DNA of 64,000 nt from Ignavibacteria bacterium (GCA_016704345.1 JADJAH010000003.1:533170-597169); one strand, 5' to 3'. Positions 8,155-16,141 are shown, numbered from the stretch's first letter. The notes: generated by a model not told the origin, from the letters alone. Numbers and translations: made by a program.

Positions 8155-8453
8155 ACAGAATCGTATGGTCGAAAAATGCTCTCAGAGATATAAAGGAGAT
8201 CTTTGAATATTGGAATAGAACCAATGGCAATAAAGATTACAGCAGGAAGTTAAACAAAGAATTCAGCAGTCTGGTTGATTTGCTTATGCTTTTTCCAAGA
8301 ATCGGGAGGACTGTTGAGAATTACGATATCAGGTTCCTATGTAAATATGAATATATAATTTTCTATAAGACTAAAGGAAGCATCAAAAAACCCGATATCG
8401 AAATAATTCAGGTTTGGGACTCTAGAAGAGATCCACTCGAATTGAAATTGTAA
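8139..8453 (+). CDS. RelE/ParE family toxin
   Basis: 104 aa with the ParE-toxin fold signature: IVWSKNALRDIKEIFEYW near the N terminus, LLMLFPRIGRTVE (about 47-59), IRFLCKYEYIIFYK (about 64-77) and a C-terminal IIQVWDSRRDP, where VxDxRxxP is the family's end motif. Members act on ribosome-bound mRNA (RelE) or on DNA gyrase (ParE); which one cannot be told. Translation is probably coupled to the upstream antitoxin by the 16-bp overlap. Confidence 0.85.
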   Translation: MAERVNRIVWSKNALRDIKEIFEYWNRTNGNKDYSRKLNKEFSSLVDLLMLFPRIGRTVENYDIRFLCKYEYIIFYKTKGSIKKPDIEIIQVWDSRRDPLELKL

Positions 8454-8521
8454 ATTGTTTCATCTCTAGCTACTAATCACCCAATTGTAAACTCTTTTGT
8501 CATTCTGAGAATAAACATGTC

Positions 8522-8583
8522 GCCCCTACGGGGCTTGATGAATCTTAGCATATTTTTCTACCGATATTACGCCCGTACGGGGC
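8522..8583. repeat. Pair of short GC palindromes
   Basis: GCCCCTACGGGGC at 8522-8534 and GCCCGTACGGGGC at 8571-8583, 36 bp apart in AT-rich intergenic DNA. Both are self-complementary or nearly so. Role unknown. Confidence 0.5.
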
Positions 8584-8610
8584 TCTTGCACTCTGATGAA
8601 ATCGGTATTT

Positions 8611-8801
8611 ATGCCGCTGTTGGTCTTAGCCCGCTTCAACAATTTCTCCGATCCAAATGTAAATATTCCAGCGGGCGAGACCCCGCCTGCCTGCCGACAT
8701 GCATTTCAACTTCATTGTCCAATCGGCAGGCAGGCCTGCAGAGAGTGATCTTGTTTAGCCGACTGCGGGCAGGCAACAACTTACCCTAATCAACTGCACT
8801 T
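8611..8801 (+). repeat. GTTGTTGGTC-family intergenic repeat carrying a REP-like insertion
   Basis: Begins GCCGCTGTTGGTCTTAGCC and ends CAGGCAACAACTTACCC; the ends are partly inverted (GTTGGTC... against ...CAACAAC). It matches 19124-19262 along its length except for 49 extra bp (8691-8739), which form the REP-like hairpin. Related units are at 33481-34035. Confidence 0.75.
8685..8739. repeat. REP-like hairpin, copy 3, in a datable insertion site
   Basis: Perfect 13-bp arms GCCTGCCTGCCGA (8685-8697) and TCGGCAGGCAGGC (8723-8735) around a 25-nt loop with ATGCATTTCAACTTCATTG. Compared with the empty copy at 19195-19205, the hairpin is flanked by a repeated GCCTGC (8685-8690 and 8734-8739). Confidence 0.75.
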
Positions 8802-8919
8802 ATCACTGCTCTCTCTTTCTCATACAACTCTCGGCGTTTCAAATTTACACCCTCTAATGCTCTTGTAATGTTTCAAGAAGACCGGTAATTTTCCCCTGCA
8901 AAAGTGAATATGCAAAGCT

Positions 8920-9456
8920 ATGATTATCAAAAACTTTTTCTTCTTCACTGCAACGATCCTCAACTGGTTCAAAGTATTAGAGAATGATTCATATAAGGAT
9001 GTGATCATCGAAAGTTTCAGATATTTGGTTAATGAAAAGCGTGTGAAGATCTTTGCCTTTGTTATTATGCCAAACCACTACCATACTGTTTGGAGGATAA
9101 ACAAGACAATTGGTCCGGATGAATTTCAGAGAGACATACAGAAATTCACTTCTCAGACGATACTGCGGAAGTTAAAGAAAGAAGATCCACAAATGCATTC
9201 GAATTTGTATATAGGAGCAAGATACAGGAAGTTTCAGCTGTGGGAAAGGAATCCGCTCTCGGTACTACTCTTTTCACAGAGTGTGGTGGAGCAGAAGATA
9301 AACTACATTCACAAAAATCAGGTCAGGGAAAAATGGATGCTGGCAGAAGAACCACATAAATACAAATACTCATCTGCCTCATATTATCATACCGGAGTTG
9401 ATGAGTTTGGATTTCTTGAAAATTATATGAATGCGTGTGATGAAGATGAATGGTAA
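8920..9456 (+). CDS. REP-associated (RAYT-like) Y1 transposase
   Basis: 178 aa of the IS200/Y1-like 'transposase' family associated with REP sequences. The metal-binding HxH is in IMPNHYHTVW (His53, His55), and the likely nucleophile is Tyr129 in KINYIHKNQV. The stretch FQLWERNPLSV and the C-terminal KYSSASYYHTGVDEFGFL are typical of this subgroup. Such enzymes nick single-stranded hairpins and are thought to spread REP elements; no IS-like terminal repeats frame the gene. REP-like hairpins occur at 2687, 7727 and 8685, the last only about 180 bp upstream. An alternative ATG at 8910 is in another frame and gives only a short peptide. Its catalytic residues look intact. Confidence 0.85.
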   Translation: MIIKNFFFFTATILNWFKVLENDSYKDVIIESFRYLVNEKRVKIFAFVIMPNHYHTVWRINKTIGPDEFQRDIQKFTSQTILRKLKKEDPQMHSNLYIGARYRKFQLWERNPLSVLLFSQSVVEQKINYIHKNQVREKWMLAEEPHKYKYSSASYYHTGVDEFGFLENYMNACDEDEW

Positions 9457-9506
9457 GGGTAAATCGTGCTAAAAGCTGAGAGCTACCTTAAGTTATCCTT
9501 TTCTTA

Positions 9507-9714
9507 CGTCCCCGCAGAGTCACCCGCACTATTTGTTTTTCAGTTCCGGTAGCAACACATGCGGGGATTCTGCGGAAGGAAATGTTTGAATACGTATTAC
9601 TTCAATTTGCTAAGAAGCTCTTGATATTGAAATTTTTTACCTCAGAGTTCCCGCCTCGGCAAAATAATATTTTATGTTCATTATATGAAGCCGGCGGGTA
9701 ACTCTGCGGGGACG
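9507..9714. repeat. Intact 208-bp element with 14-bp perfect terminal inverted repeats
   Basis: CGTCCCCGCAGAGT (9507-9520) and ACTCTGCGGGGACG (9701-9714) are exact complements. Its left 61 bp recur at 6623-6683 and its right 130 bp at 7599-7727, so the unit is a true repeat family. It has no coding capacity, so it is MITE-like. It lies between the RAYT gene and the DUF2442 gene. Confidence 0.7.
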
Positions 9715-9758
9715 AGAATCAATTTCAAAAACGGAAAAAGAATAAAAACAATTAAGCT

Positions 9759-10034
9759 ATGATCGGGATAGCCAATACATTACCGGCAATAAAGAAAATC
9801 TCATTTGAGAAAAGGGGAATGATGGATCTTAATCTTCGAGACGGCAGAATTGTATCTATTCCAACAAGACACTTTCCAAAGATCAAGAAACTAAACTCTG
9901 ATCAGAGAAAGAAATGGTATGTCATAGATGAGCAAATGTTTTCGTTTGATGACTGTAACGAGGTCTATCATTTAGAACAAGTTCTTGGTAAGGAAACAAA
10001 ATACAAGTATGAATTCCCGAAAAAGTCTGCGTGA
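9759..10034 (+). CDS. DUF2442 domain protein
   Basis: 91 aa. The pattern GRMMDLNLRDGRIVSIPTRHF-like (basic strand, DGR, IPxxxFP), then KLNSDQRKKWYVID, matches DUF2442, a small domain often encoded beside DUF4160 in toxin-antitoxin-like or mobile contexts. No DUF4160 partner is visible here. Function unknown. The 14-bp element ends lie 45 bp upstream of the ATG, and an AT-rich heptamer-like repeat follows the stop. Confidence 0.7.
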   Translation: MIGIANTLPAIKKISFEKRGMMDLNLRDGRIVSIPTRHFPKIKKLNSDQRKKWYVIDEQMFSFDDCNEVYHLEQVLGKETKYKYEFPKKSA

Positions 10035-10061
10035 AGGAGCCTATAAGTATTATTGTGTAAA

Positions 10062-10098
10062 AAAATTCTTAATTTTTAATTCTTAATTTTCAATAAAG
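10062..10098. repeat. Short AT heptamer repeat
   Basis: Degenerate repeats of TTCTTAATTTT between the DUF2442 gene and rpmE; same class as the arrays at 45401, 59280 and 18854. Confidence 0.5.
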
Positions 10099-10163
10099 GG
10101 CTCCAATTGTCTTGAAACTAAGTGCCTCAATTCATATTTTGCAAACAATTAATTGAAACAGTA

Positions 10164-10394
10164 ATGAAGAAAGATTTTCATCCAAAGTACTACAAATGCA
10201 ATATTGTCTGCAATTGCGGAGAGAACAAAGGGGTCTTGTTTACTACAAGATCAACTGTTCCGGAGATAAAAGTGGAAATTTGCTCACAATGCCATCCGTT
10301 TTTCACAGGAACGCAGAAAATTGTAGATACAGCAGGAAGAGTGGAAAAATTCAATAAGAGATACGGAAAGGCCAAGAAGCCCGCTACCACATAA
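10164..10394 (+). CDS. rpmE: 50S ribosomal protein L31
   Basis: 76 aa. Starts MKKDFHPKYYKCNIVCNCG and contains TRSTVPEIKVEICSQCHPFF, then TGTQKIVDTAGRVEKF; cysteines in CNCG and CSQC mark the zinc-binding (C+) type. The frame is open 14 codons further upstream (10122), but the family always begins at MKKDxHP, so ATG 10164 is chosen. A rho-independent terminator follows, so it is probably transcribed alone. Confidence 0.95.
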   Translation: MKKDFHPKYYKCNIVCNCGENKGVLFTTRSTVPEIKVEICSQCHPFFTGTQKIVDTAGRVEKFNKRYGKAKKPATT

Positions 10395-10421
10395 GAGTTT
10401 TCTTTTTTCCAAAATTGTATC

Positions 10422-10452
10422 AAGCCAATATTATCAAGTATTGGCTTTTTTG
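10422..10452 (+). terminator. Rho-independent terminator of rpmE
   Basis: AAGCCAATA (10422-10430) pairs with TATTGGCTT (10439-10447) followed by T-rich sequence. Confidence 0.85.
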
Positions 10453-10473
10453 TTTATCAATAACAGCCGGAAA

Positions 10474-11727
10474 ATGAAGATTGTTGTCTTTGAAGATGAT
10501 AAGTTCGATCTGCTTTATCCTTTGTCAATGTTGAGGGCCGTCTATGACGTGAAGCCCGGGGCATCTAGCATTTTGGAAAAGATAAGCGCAGCATCAGGCA
10601 AAACTGCAGGGAGTATTTCGCTTCATTGCAGAAAGTCACTTGCACCACTGATGAAGTCGCAGACTGATTTGCCGGTAAATGAATTTGGGAAAGATGATTA
10701 TCTGTTGCTGAACGGCAGATTTGTATTCGATAAGAAGTTTATTAACAAACTGCTTAAGTCAAAGCCGGATGATAATTACTTTATCTCCGGAAGTTCTGTC
10801 GCCTATGCAACAGTCAGCAAGGCAAAGTCGGTCTTTCTTTATGGAAATTCAGTAAATGATGAAGGAACATTCTCCCGTGAGTTTTTCGAATATTCCGGAC
10901 TTGGTGTGCAAAATATTGAAGCTAAGAACTTTAAAGAACTGATCTATCCGTGGGATGTCGTAGCTCATCTGCTCTCCGGAGGATTAACGGAAGACCTCGA
11001 CTCTATCGGAATCAAAGGCAAGACAAGTTCGGGAAAGAATTTTGTGAAGGCAAGAAATATTCAGGCATCCGCAAAATCGAAGATAAGCAGGAATGCAGTG
11101 CTTGACGCGACCGATGGTAAGATCATTATTGAGCAAGGATGTGAGATCGAACCATTCGTATTCATCAAGGGTCCGGCATATATAGGAAAGAATTCACTGA
11201 TAAAATCCGGAGCAAAGATCTATGGACCTTGCGTGATTGGAGAAGGATCAAAAGTTGCGGGAGAGATGGCCGAGTCAGTTTTTCATTCTCATGTAAACAA
11301 ACAGCATGACGGCTTTGTGGGACATTCTTACTTTTGTCCTTTTGTAAATCTTGGAGCGGATACTGTTACGAGTGATCTGAAGAATAACTACTCAAATATT
11401 CGCCAAAATTTCAAAGGCGGCAACATTGATACAGGCATGAGGTTTCTTGGGAGCATTTTGGGAGATCATACCAAAACATCTATCAACACTATGCTTAATA
11501 CAGGTACAATAGCCGGGATCTTTGCAAATATTTTCGGCGGCGGATTTCCCTCTAAGAATATAAGATCTTTTTCATGGAATGAAGCCGGAAAGACATCTGA
11601 GAAATATGACTTTGACAAAGCAATAGAGACTGCAAAGATCGTAATGTCTCGAAGGGGAATAGATACTTCAGATGAGTATGTTGAGCTTACTAGAAAATAT
11701 TTTGACAATGATTCTGAATCAACATGA
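10474..11727 (+). CDS. Putative sugar nucleotidyltransferase/acyltransferase (GlmU-related)
   Basis: 417 aa from ATG 10474; the open frame reaches a TTG at 10441, but that lies inside the rpmE terminator. The N-terminal domain (MKIVVFEDDKFDLLYPLSML...) resembles degenerate nucleotidyltransferases; the C-terminal half is a left-handed beta-helix with hexapeptide repeats (FIKGPAYIGKNSLI, IYGPCVIGEGSKV) and conserved GHSYFCPFVNLGADTVTSDL and IRQNFKGGNIDTG stretches. It matches the uncharacterised 'putative sugar nucleotidyl transferase' family common in Bacteroidota and related to GlmU. The usual GxGTRM loop is absent at the N terminus, so nucleotidyl transfer may be altered. Substrate unknown. 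Confidence 0.8.
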   Translation: MKIVVFEDDKFDLLYPLSMLRAVYDVKPGASSILEKISAASGKTAGSISLHCRKSLAPLMKSQTDLPVNEFGKDDYLLLNGRFVFDKKFINKLLKSKPDDNYFISGSSVAYATVSKAKSVFLYGNSVNDEGTFSREFFEYSGLGVQNIEAKNFKELIYPWDVVAHLLSGGLTEDLDSIGIKGKTSSGKNFVKARNIQASAKSKISRNAVLDATDGKIIIEQGCEIEPFVFIKGPAYIGKNSLIKSGAKIYGPCVIGEGSKVAGEMAESVFHSHVNKQHDGFVGHSYFCPFVNLGADTVTSDLKNNYSNIRQNFKGGNIDTGMRFLGSILGDHTKTSINTMLNTGTIAGIFANIFGGGFPSKNIRSFSWNEAGKTSEKYDFDKAIETAKIVMSRRGIDTSDEYVELTRKYFDNDSEST

Positions 11728-11814
11728 AGCGGCAATTGTATCTAAATAGAATCAACAAGGATTGCCAAAGGAATTGTAACAAAAAAAGGTAATAGGTAAA
11801 TTGCATCAAATTAA

Positions 11815-11888
11815 GGGCGGTTAGCTCAGTTGGTTAGAGCGCTACGTTGACATCGTAGAGGTCATTGGTTCGAGTCCATTACCGCCCA
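11815..11888 (+). tRNA. tRNA-Val (GAC)
   Basis: Acceptor GGGCGGT (11815-11821) pairs with ACCGCCC (11881-11887). D arm GCTC...GAGC, anticodon stem CTACG/CGTAG with loop TTGACAT (anticodon GAC), T loop TTCGAGT. One T-T mismatch is present in the T stem. CCA is not encoded. It lies only 12 bp upstream of thrS. Confidence 0.93.
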
Positions 11889-11900
11889 CATTTTTTATTT

Positions 11901-13832
11901 ATGGCAGAAAACATCAAAATAACATTCCCCGACGGTTCCGTTAAGGAGTTTGAAAAGGGTAAATCGGCATTCGACATTGCAAATTCTATCAGCAGTCGCC
12001 TGGCGGATGAAGTACTCGTTGCCGAAGTCAACGGCAAGATGAAAGATATTTCATCGCCTGTGAATGAAGATTCGAACATTGTGTTTCATAAGTTCGATTC
12101 CGAAAAAGGCAAGGAAGTCTATTGGCATACAACTTCTCACATGATGGCGCAGGCGATTGAGGAACTTTTCCCCGGAGCAAGATTCGGAGTTGGTCCTCCT
12201 ATTGAAGGCGGATTCTATTACGATATTGATTCGGACAGGAAGTTTACCGAAGAGGATCTGAAGAAAATCGAAGTCAAGATGCTCGAGATCGCAAAACGTG
12301 ACCTGAAACCGGTGAGAACCGATCTGCCGAGACTCGAAGCTATTGAATATTTTAAATCCAAGAGAGTAGATCCCTATAAAGTTGAGATCCTTGAAACAAT
12401 TGCAAAAGATGAGGAATTCGTTTCACTATATGCTCAAGGCGGTTTCACTGATCTATGCAGAGGACCGCATTTGCCGTCCACTTCAAAAGTAAAATCCGTT
12501 AAGCTGCTTTCGGTTTCCGGCTCTTATTGGCGCGGCGATGAGAACAGGCAAATGCTTCAGAGGATCTACGGAATTTCATTTCCCAAACAGAAAGATCTCG
12601 ATCAGCATCTCAAAGATCTCGAAGAAGCAAAGAAGAGAGACCACAGAAAGCTGGGCAAAGAGCTGGATCTTTTTTCATTTCATGAAGAGGGTCCGGGATT
12701 TCCTTTCTGGCATAGTAACGGAATGATCCTTCTTAATGGTCTTAAAGATTTCCTTCGTGAAAAACTGCGAAGGCTGGATTATCAGGAGATAAATACTCCT
12801 ATCATATTGAATCAGAAATTATGGCTGCAGTCAGGTCACTATGATAATTACAAAGAGAATATGTACTTCACCGAGATAGATGAGCGTGACTTTGCGGTGA
12901 AGCCGATGAATTGTCCGGGCAGTACTTTGGTTTACAGGACCTCGATGAAATCTTACAGGGACCTTCCGCTTAGGTTATTTGAGTTTGGTCTCGTTCACAG
13001 GCATGAATTGTCAGGCGTTTTGTCAGGGCTTTTCAGAGTCAGAAGCTTCACTCAGGATGATGCTCATGTATTCTGCACTCCCGAGCAGATTGAAGATGAG
13101 ATCACGGTACTCATCAATTTGATTTTTGATGTTTATGGCGCATTTGGTTTTACCGATGTGCAGGTTTATTTGTCAACCAGGCCGGAGAAGTTCATAGGGT
13201 CGGAAGAGATATGGGATGGTTCGGAAAAATCGCTTGCAACTGCACTCGACAAGGCAGGCGTGAAATACAAAATAAATGCCGGCGATGGAGCATTTTACGG
13301 ACCAAAGATTGACTTCGTTGTTAAGGACAGTCTGAGAAGAAACTGGCAGCTCGGCACCATACAGCTTGATTTCTCAATGCCTGAGAGATTCGGGCTTGAA
13401 TATATTTCTCCCGACGGGAAAGTAGCGAGGCCGGTTATGATACACAGGGCAGTGCTTGGTTCATTCGAAAGATTCGTTGGTGTGCTGATAGAGCATTATG
13501 CAGGATATTTTCCGCTTTGGCTCGCTCCGGTGCAAGTATCTGTACTTCCTATTACCGATTCGCAATTTGATTATGCAAAGGAAATTGCAAACAAGCTTAT
13601 AAATTCCGGATTCAGGGTTAATCTTGATCCGAGAAATGAAAAGATCGGTTACAAAATCCGTGAAGCCGAGAATAAAAAAGTGCCGTATATGATTGTAATT
13701 GGCGATAAGGAAAAAGAAAGCGGACAAATATCTGTCAGGCAACATCAAAAGGGTGATATTGGTAAATTTGGATTGAATGAGTTTATTGAAAAGCTTAACT
13801 TGCAGGTCTTAAAAAGGGAGTATTACAATTAA
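11901..13832 (+). CDS. thrS: Threonyl-tRNA synthetase
   Basis: 643 aa. TGS domain (KITFPDGSVKEFEKG, 5-19), editing domain with HTTSH and CRGPHLP, class II core with KPMNCPGS (zinc Cys), FEFGLVHRHELSGVLSGL and RVRSFTQDDAHVFC (motif 2), motif 3 in GPVMIHRAVLGSFERF-like sequence, and a C-terminal anticodon-binding domain (VQVSVLPI... to IVIGDKE). The frame opens at 11865 inside the tRNA; ATG 11901 is chosen because family members begin just before the TGS domain and a start inside the tRNA is unlikely. It heads a thrS-infC-rpmI-rplT cluster, a common bacterial arrangement. Confidence 0.97.
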   Translation: MAENIKITFPDGSVKEFEKGKSAFDIANSISSRLADEVLVAEVNGKMKDISSPVNEDSNIVFHKFDSEKGKEVYWHTTSHMMAQAIEELFPGARFGVGPPIEGGFYYDIDSDRKFTEEDLKKIEVKMLEIAKRDLKPVRTDLPRLEAIEYFKSKRVDPYKVEILETIAKDEEFVSLYAQGGFTDLCRGPHLPSTSKVKSVKLLSVSGSYWRGDENRQMLQRIYGISFPKQKDLDQHLKDLEEAKKRDHRKLGKELDLFSFHEEGPGFPFWHSNGMILLNGLKDFLREKLRRLDYQEINTPIILNQKLWLQSGHYDNYKENMYFTEIDERDFAVKPMNCPGSTLVYRTSMKSYRDLPLRLFEFGLVHRHELSGVLSGLFRVRSFTQDDAHVFCTPEQIEDEITVLINLIFDVYGAFGFTDVQVYLSTRPEKFIGSEEIWDGSEKSLATALDKAGVKYKINAGDGAFYGPKIDFVVKDSLRRNWQLGTIQLDFSMPERFGLEYISPDGKVARPVMIHRAVLGSFERFVGVLIEHYAGYFPLWLAPVQVSVLPITDSQFDYAKEIANKLINSGFRVNLDPRNEKIGYKIREAENKKVPYMIVIGDKEKESGQISVRQHQKGDIGKFGLNEFIEKLNLQVLKREYYN

Positions 13833-13846
13833 ATTAATTTCAGCTT

Positions 13847-14470
13847 ATTAAAGAGAAAAATTTCAAGGAAAGAACAAACGAGCAGATAAGGGCTCCGCAG
13901 GTTAGGGTAGTTGATGAAGACGGAAATTCTCTCGTCGTAATGACTAACTCAGATGCTTTGTTCATCTCAAGGTCAAGAGGTCTGGATCTTGTTGAGATAT
14001 CTCCAAACTCCAAACCTCCGGTTTGTAAGATTGTAGATTACGGCAAGTTTAATTACGAAAGACAGAAGAAAGAAAAGCTTGCGAAGAAGAACCAGCATGT
14101 GATGCATATAAAAGAGATACGATTCAATCCCAATACAGATACGCATGACATAGAGTTCAAGACTAAGCATCTCAGGCAGTTCCTGATGGAAGGACATAAA
14201 GTCAAGGCGTATGTTATGTTCAAGGGGCGTATGATCACACATCCCGAAATTGGCCACAAGCTAATGAACGAGATCGTAGAGAAGCTTAACGATATCAGCA
14301 AGATTGAAGCACCGCCGAAGATGGAAGGTAAGACTTTGTTTGCATTTTTCCTTCCTGACAAACACAAAGTTCAGGTTTACAAAGATACTCTGGCAAAAGC
14401 CGGAAAAACAGAAGAGATTCCTTCGAAAGAAGATAAAACAGAAAAGGAAAAGGAAAAAGAAAATGCCTAA
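13847..14470 (+). CDS. infC: Translation initiation factor IF-3, AUU start
   Basis: Binds the 30S subunit and controls start-codon fidelity. The frame is open from 13838; between there and ATG 13940 it encodes the conserved N-terminal region (RTNEQIRAPQVRVVDEDGN), so a start at 13940 would remove much of domain 1. No ATG, GTG or TTG occurs in this stretch; the only recognised infC start is ATT at 13847, followed by AAA, as in the Escherichia coli gene. Product 207 aa: N domain, lysine-rich linker, then the C domain (IKEIRFNPNTDTHDIEFK...) and an acidic/basic tail (EKEKEKENA). Begins 14 bp after thrS and overlaps rpmI by 8 bp. Confidence 0.9.
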   Translation: MKEKNFKERTNEQIRAPQVRVVDEDGNSLVVMTNSDALFISRSRGLDLVEISPNSKPPVCKIVDYGKFNYERQKKEKLAKKNQHVMHIKEIRFNPNTDTHDIEFKTKHLRQFLMEGHKVKAYVMFKGRMITHPEIGHKLMNEIVEKLNDISKIEAPPKMEGKTLFAFFLPDKHKVQVYKDTLAKAGKTEEIPSKEDKTEKEKEKENA

Positions 14471-14657
14471 AATGAAATCGAACAGGGCATCCAAGAAGAG
14501 ATTCAGGGTGACCGGTTCAGGAAAGATCAAAAGAGAAAAAGCTTACAGAAGCCATATTCTTACGAAGAAGTCTGCAAAAAGAAAAAGACATCTGAGAAAA
14601 GCGACACTTGTATCCGTCCAGGAAACAAGAACCGTTAAGAGGCTGATACAAGCTTAA
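14463..14657 (+). CDS. rpmI: 50S ribosomal protein L35
   Basis: 64 aa, MPKMKSNRASKKRFRVTGSG then KAYRSHILTKKSAKRKRHLR, the full family pattern. ATG 14463 overlaps the infC stop region by 8 bp; the longer open frame from 14304 is infC shadow. Followed by rplT after 32 bp. Confidence 0.96.
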   Translation: MPKMKSNRASKKRFRVTGSGKIKREKAYRSHILTKKSAKRKRHLRKATLVSVQETRTVKRLIQA

Positions 14658-14689
14658 TTTTTTTTACAAATATTTTTTAAGGAGAAGAA

Positions 14690-15037
14690 ATGCCACGTTC
14701 AAAAAATAAAGTTGCTTCGCACAGAAGGCGAAAGAGAGTTCTTGAAGAAGCCAAAGGTTATGTAGGCGCAAGAAGCAAGTTGTATACTGTTGCCAAAAAT
14801 TCCGTTGAAAAGGGATTGACACATGCATACAGGGATAGGAAGCTGAAGAAGAGAGAATACAAGAGTCTTTGGGTGACAAGAATCAATGCTGCAGCCAGAC
14901 TGAACAATACGACCTACTCCAAGCTAATCGATGCGTTGAACAAAAAAGACATCGACATCAACAGGAAGATTCTTGCCGAACTTGCTTACAGCAATGCACC
15001 GGCTTTCAGCGAGATTGTAAAATTCGCGCTGAAGTAA
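14690..15037 (+). CDS. rplT: 50S ribosomal protein L20
   Basis: 115 aa, MPRSKNKVASHRRRKRVLEEAKGY-type N terminus, basic helix, then FSEIVKFAL near the end; normal length. A good ribosome-binding site (AAGGAGAAGAAATG) precedes it, unlike most genes here. It ends the thrS-infC-rpmI-rplT unit with a terminator. Confidence 0.97.
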   Translation: MPRSKNKVASHRRRKRVLEEAKGYVGARSKLYTVAKNSVEKGLTHAYRDRKLKKREYKSLWVTRINAAARLNNTTYSKLIDALNKKDIDINRKILAELAYSNAPAFSEIVKFALK

Positions 15038-15066
15038 TTTCTGTTTCTGTTTCAAAATAAATTTAC

Positions 15067-15099
15067 TAAGGCGGATAATTCATATTCGCCTTATTTTTT
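15067..15099 (+). terminator. Rho-independent terminator of rplT
   Basis: TAAGGCGGATA (15067-15077) pairs with TATTCGCCTTA (15083-15093), followed by T6. Confidence 0.85.
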
Positions 15100-15118
15100 A
15101 GCGTATGATAACTTTCCC

Positions 15119-16141
15119 ATGCTCGATAAAATCGAATCCATAAAATCCGAAGCTCTGAATGCATCATCAGGCATAAGCGACGGTGATTCGCTTGAGCAGT
15201 TCAGAATTAAATTCCTTGGAAGGAAAGGAACTATTCATGAGCTGTTCGAAGGCTTCAAAGATGTTAAGCCGGATGAGAAGGGAAAAGTCGGGAAGGCGCT
15301 GAATGAGCTGAAAGTATTGCTTCAGAAGATCTATGACGATAAGAAGTCAGAGTATGAAAAGACCGGTGGAGCAGATGATGAAGCTGATATCACTCTTCCG
15401 GGCAGAACATTTAACAAAGGAACGAGGCATCTCATTCATCAGGCAATTGCTGAGATCACCGGAATATTTTCGAAGATAGGTTTTGATATTTATGAAGGAC
15501 CCGAGATAGAAGATGAGTTCCACAATTTTGATGCGCTGAATACACCGGAGTATCATCCCTCACGTGACATGCAGGATACTTTTTATGTTGACAGCAAAGG
15601 CAAAGACAAGCGTTATCTTCTGAGGACTCACACGTCGCCCGGTCAAGTACACGTAATGGAGAATTCAAAGCCTCCTATAAGAGTCATAGTTCCCGGAAAA
15701 GTTTACAGGAATGAAGAAGTCAGTGCAAGAAGTCTTGCAGTGTTTCATCAGATTGAGGGGCTCTATGTTGACAAGGGTGTGAATTTTCGCGAGCTGAAGG
15801 GGACACTGGATCATTATGCTTGGGAATTTTTTGGTAAGGGATTGAAGACAAGACTTAGGCCTTCTTTTTTCCCGTTCACCGAGCCGAGTGCAGAGATGGA
15901 TGTCGAGTGCATATTGTGCAAAGGGGATGGATGCAGGGTTTGTAAGCACACTGGATGGCTCGAGATTCTCGGGTGCGGTATGGTCGATCCGAATGTCTTT
16001 CAATCAGTTGGATATGATCCGGATGAGTATACCGGGTTCGCATTTGGAATTGGGATAGAAAGAACTTTGATGGTGAAATACGGAATCCCGGATATCAGAA
16101 TTTTTTATGAGAATGACATTCGGTTCCTGAAACAATTCTGA
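15119..16141 (+). CDS. pheS: Phenylalanyl-tRNA synthetase alpha subunit
   Basis: 340 aa, with an N-terminal coiled coil (to about 90) and the class II core: THTSPGQVHVM, VYRNEEVSARSLAVFHQIEG (motif 2), SAEMDVECILC followed by CKGDGCRVCKHTGWLEILG (a four-cysteine knuckle seen in some bacterial PheS), GCGMVDPNVF and GFAFGIGIERTLMVKYGI (motif 3). Part of the (alpha-beta)2 enzyme. pheT, often next, is absent: the following gene is a cyclophilin lipoprotein. ATG 15119 lies about 20 bp after the rplT terminator, so a separate promoter is implied. Confidence 0.95.
   Translation: MLDKIESIKSEALNASSGISDGDSLEQFRIKFLGRKGTIHELFEGFKDVKPDEKGKVGKALNELKVLLQKIYDDKKSEYEKTGGADDEADITLPGRTFNKGTRHLIHQAIAEITGIFSKIGFDIYEGPEIEDEFHNFDALNTPEYHPSRDMQDTFYVDSKGKDKRYLLRTHTSPGQVHVMENSKPPIRVIVPGKVYRNEEVSARSLAVFHQIEGLYVDKGVNFRELKGTLDHYAWEFFGKGLKTRLRPSFFPFTEPSAEMDVECILCKGDGCRVCKHTGWLEILGCGMVDPNVFQSVGYDPDEYTGFAFGIGIERTLMVKYGIPDIRIFYENDIRFLKQF

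Noticed and set aside
10441..10473. TTG start for the GlmU-like protein
   Set aside because: It lies inside the rpmE terminator; ATG 10474 matches the usual N terminus.
12538..12726. ORF inside thrS and similar frames inside pheS, der and the FG-GAP genes
   Set aside because: Shadow frames of well-supported genes; the true frame has all domain motifs.
13940..13942. ATG as the infC start
   Set aside because: It would remove the conserved RTNEQIRAPQVRVVDEDGN region that is encoded directly upstream in the same frame.
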